Made by a program: the position numbers and the translations under genes
Shown here: positions 61,458 to 64,000 of the stretch, piece by piece
Layout of the letters: the number at the start of each line of letters is the position of its first letter
Position numbering within the stretch: position 1 is the first letter of the stretch
Notes under the pieces: generated by a model
The model's input: only the letters and a program-made list of their open reading frames with translations
Database searches by the model: none
What the model was told of the DNA's origin: nothing
DNA from: JABGQS01 sp963666505
GTDB taxonomy: Bacteria > Bacillota > Clostridia > Christensenellales > SZUA-584
Assembly: GCA_963666505.2 (NCBI GenBank)
Contig: CAXXXL010000002.1
Span: 62,001 to 126,000 of the forward strand
Reading direction: 5' to 3'
Length of the DNA: 64,000 bases

Positions 61458-61994
61458 TTACTTTAGTTCGTTGATTGCAACGTTGTCGATACCGTCAAAC
61501 TCTTTTACGCGAACTTCTACAACTTCGCTTTTTGACGTTGGTATGTTTTTGCCGATATAATCTGCCCGGATAGGAAGCTCTCTGTGCCCTCTGTCCACAA
61601 TTACGGCTAGCTGGATGTAGTTTGGACGGCCAAGGTCCATCAGCGCATCGAGTGCCGCCCTTGCAGTCCTTCCTGTGTATAACACATCGTCACATAATAC
61701 TATTGTCTTTTTGTTGATATCAAAGGCAATATCCGTTCCTTTGATCACCGGGTGGTCGGAAAGCAGTGAAAGATCGTCTCTATAGAAAGTTATATCGAGC
61801 GAGCCTATCGGGATTTCCTGTCCTTCGAACTCTTCAATATATGAAGCGATGCGCTGCGCTATCGGCACTCCACGCCTGTGGATACCAATTAGGGCAAGGT
61901 GTTTCGGGCCTTTGTTTTTCTCTACAATCTCGTGCGCTATTCTTTTAAGTGCACGCTCGAGAGCAACGTCGTCCATTATCAGAGCTTTATCCAA
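61458..61994 (-). CDS. pyrR: PyrR bifunctional regulator/uracil phosphoribosyltransferase
   Basis: PyrR binds pyr leader RNA in the presence of UMP and stops transcription; it also has weak uracil phosphoribosyltransferase activity. TTG at 61994, six bases after a perfect GGAGG, gives 178 residues, the normal size. A longer open frame reaches back through the attenuator and is rejected. Marks: ALKRIAHEIVEKNKG near the start, LIGIHRRGVPIAQRI, and the PRPP loop TIVLCDDVLYTGRTARAALD. It is the first gene of the pyr operon and controls it. Confidence 0.95.
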   Translation of the reverse strand: MDKALIMDDVALERALKRIAHEIVEKNKGPKHLALIGIHRRGVPIAQRIASYIEEFEGQEIPIGSLDITFYRDDLSLLSDHPVIKGTDIAFDINKKTIVLCDDVLYTGRTARAALDALMDLGRPNYIQLAVIVDRGHRELPIRADYIGKNIPTSKSEVVEVRVKEFDGIDNVAINELK

Positions 61995-62027
61995 TTCCTG
62001 CCTCCTTTGCTCATCCAGTTTGGCATC

Positions 62028-62053
62028 AAAAAAGCCCTGCACTATGGCAAGGC
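62028..62053 (-). terminator. Leader attenuator terminator of the pyr operon
   Basis: GCCTTGC pairs with GCAGGGC (seven base pairs, one wobble) around a six-base loop, followed by six T. It stands directly before the pyrR start. Confidence 0.9.
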
Positions 62054-62070
62054 TAACAAGCGACGCTAAC

Positions 62071-62100
62071 ATCACACCTTGCCGGCTTCTCTGAACCGAA
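62071..62100 (-). promoter_or_regulatory. PyrR-binding RNA element
   Basis: The leader contains TTCAGAGAAGCCGGCAAGG, close to the PyrR binding consensus (CAGAGAGGC...GCAAGG). Its GGCAAGG can pair perfectly with CCTTGCC in the terminator's upstream arm, so it is the antiterminator; PyrR binding would hold it apart and let the terminator form. Confidence 0.88.
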
Positions 62101-62127
62101 TTAAAGGATGTAGTATTTCTGTATAAA

Positions 62128-62156
62128 AACATACCACAAGCGGTGGTGTTTGTCCA
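62128..62156 (-). promoter_or_regulatory. Promoter of the pyr operon
   Basis: TGGACA (62151-62156) and TATGTT (62128-62133) with 17 bases between. This places the start of transcription about 20 bases before the PyrR-binding element. Confidence 0.55.
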
Positions 62157-62224
62157 CAACAAATAACAAAAAACTTCTGATTTAATTCAATTGTAATATT
62201 TCAAATGAATAATTATATATTTTA

Positions 62225-62261
62225 ACCTAAAAATAAATTTAGTATGTTTATTTTTTTAGGT
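62225..62261. repeat. AT-rich inverted repeat between pyrR and leuA
   Basis: ACCTAAAAATAAA and a near-complement with two extra T surround about nine bases. It lies between the two divergent promoters. Operator or terminator cannot be told apart; no T-run placement fits a clear gene end. Confidence 0.4.
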
Positions 62262-62312
62262 AGTATTCTGTGATTCTAAAAAGCTTCCAGCACGAAAATC
62301 TGAAAATAACTA

Positions 62313-62342
62313 TTGACAACATGTGTATATTCCATCTATAAT
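62313..62342 (+). promoter_or_regulatory. Promoter of the leuA T-box leader
   Basis: Perfect TTGACA (62313-62318) and TATAAT (62337-62342) with an 18-base spacer. Confidence 0.9.
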
Positions 62343-62360
62343 ATCATCTATTAAAGGCTT

Positions 62361-62608
62361 TGATGGAGAACAGTAGTTGTTTAAATCCTTTTCAGAGAGT
62401 CGCTGCTTTGGTGAAAGGCGACAGGTGATAAACGATGAAGCTCGCTCCTAAGCTGCTGCGGTGAAAGCAAAGTAAGCGCAGACGGTGTGACTCTACGTTA
62501 AAAGAGTACGGGCATCACGACGTGTCCTAGTGAGCTGGCGGTTTTATACCGCAAGCAGAGTGGTACCACGAATACCCTTCGTCTCTGCATTGACGGAAGG
62601 GTTTTTTT
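62361..62608 (+). ncRNA. T-box leader, probably tRNA-Leu responsive
   Basis: The T-box AGAGTGGTACCACG at 62557-62570 is unmistakable. The antiterminator folds exactly: GCAGAG with CTCTGC, bulge TGGTACC, and ACGAA with TTCGT. The competing terminator is CCCTTCGTC with GACGGAAGGG, then seven T (62602-62608). Stem I occupies 62361-62470 with GGTGAAAGG and a specifier region; CTC at 62441-62443 is my choice of specifier, a Leu codon. The bulge TGGT would pair with a tRNA ending ACCA, as in tRNA-Leu. leuA downstream agrees. The specifier is inferred. Confidence 0.9.
62575..62608 (+). terminator. T-box terminator hairpin before leuA
   Basis: A GC-rich stem (CCCTTCGTC with GACGGAAGGG, one bulged base) and seven T. 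It is disrupted by the antiterminator when uncharged tRNA binds the leader. Confidence 0.9.
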
Positions 62609-62659
62609 ATACCCTTTTTACACTGCACAGCTCAAATAATTTATGTGAGGAGAACTAAA

Positions 62660-64000
62660 ATGAGAACAATCAAGATTTTTGACACTACCCTGCGTGACGG
62701 CGAACAGTCCCCAGGATGCAGCATGAACCTTCAGGAAAAAATCGAGGTGTCAAAGCAGCTTGAAAAGCTTGGCGTGGATGTCATGGAAGCTGGCTTTGCC
62801 ATAGCTTCGCCCGGCGACTTCAAGTCTGTTCAGGCGATTGCCGAATCTATAAAAAACACCAAGGTAGCCAGTCTCTCAAGAGCGCTTAAAAAAGACATCG
62901 ACGCTTCTTATGAGGCGCTTAAAAAAGCTGTCGCCCCAAGGATACACACCTTTATCGCAACTTCGCCTATCCATATGAAGTATAAGCTAAAGGCGAGCCC
63001 TGACGATGTCTTGGCACAGTCTGTTGACATGGTCAAATATGCGAAGTCTCTTTGCAGCGATGTTGAGTTTTCTGCCGAAGACGCTTCACGTTCAGAGCTG
63101 GAGTTTCTCTATAAAGTGTTCACGTCCGTAATTGAAGCGGGTGCAACGTGTATTAATATTCCGGATACTGTCGGCTACTCGACTCCTGATGAGTATTATG
63201 ACTTTATAAGCAGTATTATGCAGAACACAAAAGGCATAGAGAAAGTGGATGTTTCTGTACACTGTCACAACGACTTAGGGCTTGGAGTAGCAAATTCTCT
63301 GGCAGCTGTAAGAGCCGGCGCAACACAAGTTGAGTGTACTGTCAACGGCATCGGAGAGCGTGCCGGTAACGCTTCTCTTGAAGAAGTAGTTATGACGCTT
63401 AAAACACGTCATGACCATTATGGCTGTGTTACCAACATCGACACCAAGCAAATATATAACTCTTCGAGGCTGGTTACTTCCATTACGGGAGTTTCGGTGC
63501 AGCCGAACAAAGCAATTGTCGGTAAAAACGCATTTGCGCACGAAGCAGGAATTCATCAGCACGGAGTATTGGCAAACAAGCAAACTTATGAGATAATGAC
63601 ACCTGAATCAATCGGGCTTTCAGAGAACTCCATTGTTCTTGGCAAGCATTCGGGAAAACACGCCTTTGTGAATAGACTGAATGAACTTGGTCTTTCAATA
63701 AAGGATGCCAATGTTGAAGCGGCTTTCGAGAAGTTCAAGCAGCTTGCAGACCGTAAAAAGGATGTTACTGATCTTGACCTGCGTGCTATAGTAGAGCTTG
63801 ACAGCATAGATATACCGAACGAGTATGAGTTTGACAGTTTTGTTATCAACAGCGGTAACAAGATGACTGCAACAGCTGTTGTAAAGCTTATGCACGAAGG
63901 TGAGATAATTGAGGAAGCAGCCACAGGCGATGGTCCTGTGGACGCAGCTTTCAACGCAACAGAACGCTGCATTGGCAAGTCGTTCACACTTGCTGACTAT
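62660..64000 (+). CDS. leuA: 2-isopropylmalate synthase, N-terminal part
   Basis: LeuA condenses acetyl-CoA with 2-oxoisovalerate in the first step of leucine synthesis. The gene starts at ATG 62660 after GTGAGGAG and is open for 447 codons to the right edge, where it is cut. The TIM-barrel marks IFDTTLRDGEQSPGCSM (residues 6-22), VHCHNDLGLGVANS, and ATQVECTVNGIGERAGNA are complete; the sequence past about residue 380 is the C-terminal regulatory domain, which continues beyond the window. Leucine feedback and the T-box both probably control it. Homocitrate or citramalate synthase is less likely given the T-box and motifs. Confidence 0.93.
   Translation, partial: MRTIKIFDTTLRDGEQSPGCSMNLQEKIEVSKQLEKLGVDVMEAGFAIASPGDFKSVQAIAESIKNTKVASLSRALKKDIDASYEALKKAVAPRIHTFIATSPIHMKYKLKASPDDVLAQSVDMVKYAKSLCSDVEFSAEDASRSELEFLYKVFTSVIEAGATCINIPDTVGYSTPDEYYDFISSIMQNTKGIEKVDVSVHCHNDLGLGVANSLAAVRAGATQVECTVNGIGERAGNASLEEVVMTLKTRHDHYGCVTNIDTKQIYNSSRLVTSITGVSVQPNKAIVGKNAFAHEAGIHQHGVLANKQTYEIMTPESIGLSENSIVLGKHSGKHAFVNRLNELGLSIKDANVEAAFEKFKQLADRKKDVTDLDLRAIVELDSIDIPNEYEFDSFVINSGNKMTATAVVKLMHEGEIIEEAATGDGPVDAAFNATERCIGKSFTLADY

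Noticed and set aside
61995..62162. Longer N terminus for PyrR
   Set aside because: The extra 56 codons run through the attenuator, and the TTG after GGAGG gives the normal 178 residues.

Overview
The window is chromosomal housekeeping DNA from a low-to-moderate GC Gram-positive anaerobe of the class Clostridia (Bacillota). The evidence is Firmicute-type gene order and control: an HrcA/CIRCE heat-shock operon, GatCAB, RemA beside Gmk and RpoZ, Asp23-AmaP-DUF2273 leading into nusB-folD-xseAB-ispA, the rimP-nusA-ylxR-ylxQ-infB-rbfA operon, a PyrR-attenuated pyr operon with PyrK and PyrD, a T-box leader, strong GGAGG ribosome binding sites and TTGACA/TATAAT promoters. The genus cannot be named from this sequence. 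No rRNA, tRNA, insertion sequence, prophage or CRISPR array was found.

Layout, left to right. 1-2102 (minus): yicC-remA-gmk-rpoZ-coaBC, cut by the left edge. 2114-11617 (minus): galU-ahcY-mtaD-lipoprotein-gatC-gatA-gatB-AIR-synthase-like gene, ending at a terminator. 11718-13021 (plus): a Y-family DNA polymerase with its own promoter and a LexA-like site. 13022-21073 (minus): hrcA-grpE-dnaK-dnaJ-prmA-rsmE-mtaB-HIT, with the HIT gene frameshifted. 21090-24074 (minus): lepA-hemW. 24087-25040 (plus): a LUD-domain gene and a small barrel-like gene. 25033-33057 (minus): the rimP-nusA-infB-rbfA-nrnA-truB-ribF translation operon with a leader hairpin. 33105-34436 (minus): nrdR-pgeF. 34475-40174 (minus): asp23-amaP-DUF2273-nusB-Kae1-like-folD-xseA-xseB-ispA. 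40236-41735 (minus): glpK. 41783-47153 (minus): a nucleoside-type BMP/ABC importer. 47416-49146 (plus): adenine deaminase. 49174-52314 (plus): a class A penicillin-binding protein. 52318-53530 (minus): a lipoprotein. 53533-62156 (minus): pyrR-uraA-pyrB-pyrC-pyrF-carA-pyrK-pyrD-pyrE. 62313-64000 (plus): a T-box-controlled leuA, cut by the right edge.

How it fits together. The pyr operon holds most of UMP synthesis plus uracil uptake under PyrR attenuation, but lacks carB. The BMP/ABC importer and adenine deaminase form a divergent purine-salvage pair. mtaD and ahcY sit side by side and could recycle S-adenosylhomocysteine by way of the inosyl compound. The rimP and asp23 operons are core translation, RNA and envelope genes.

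Most genes are familiar. The points worth a second look are regulatory or evolutionary: the HIT frameshift, the mtaD-ahcY pair with a changed adenine-contact motif, the leader hairpins before rimP, the BMP gene and glpK, the missing carB, and a Kae1-like gene of unknown role. I found no clear new multi-gene system.
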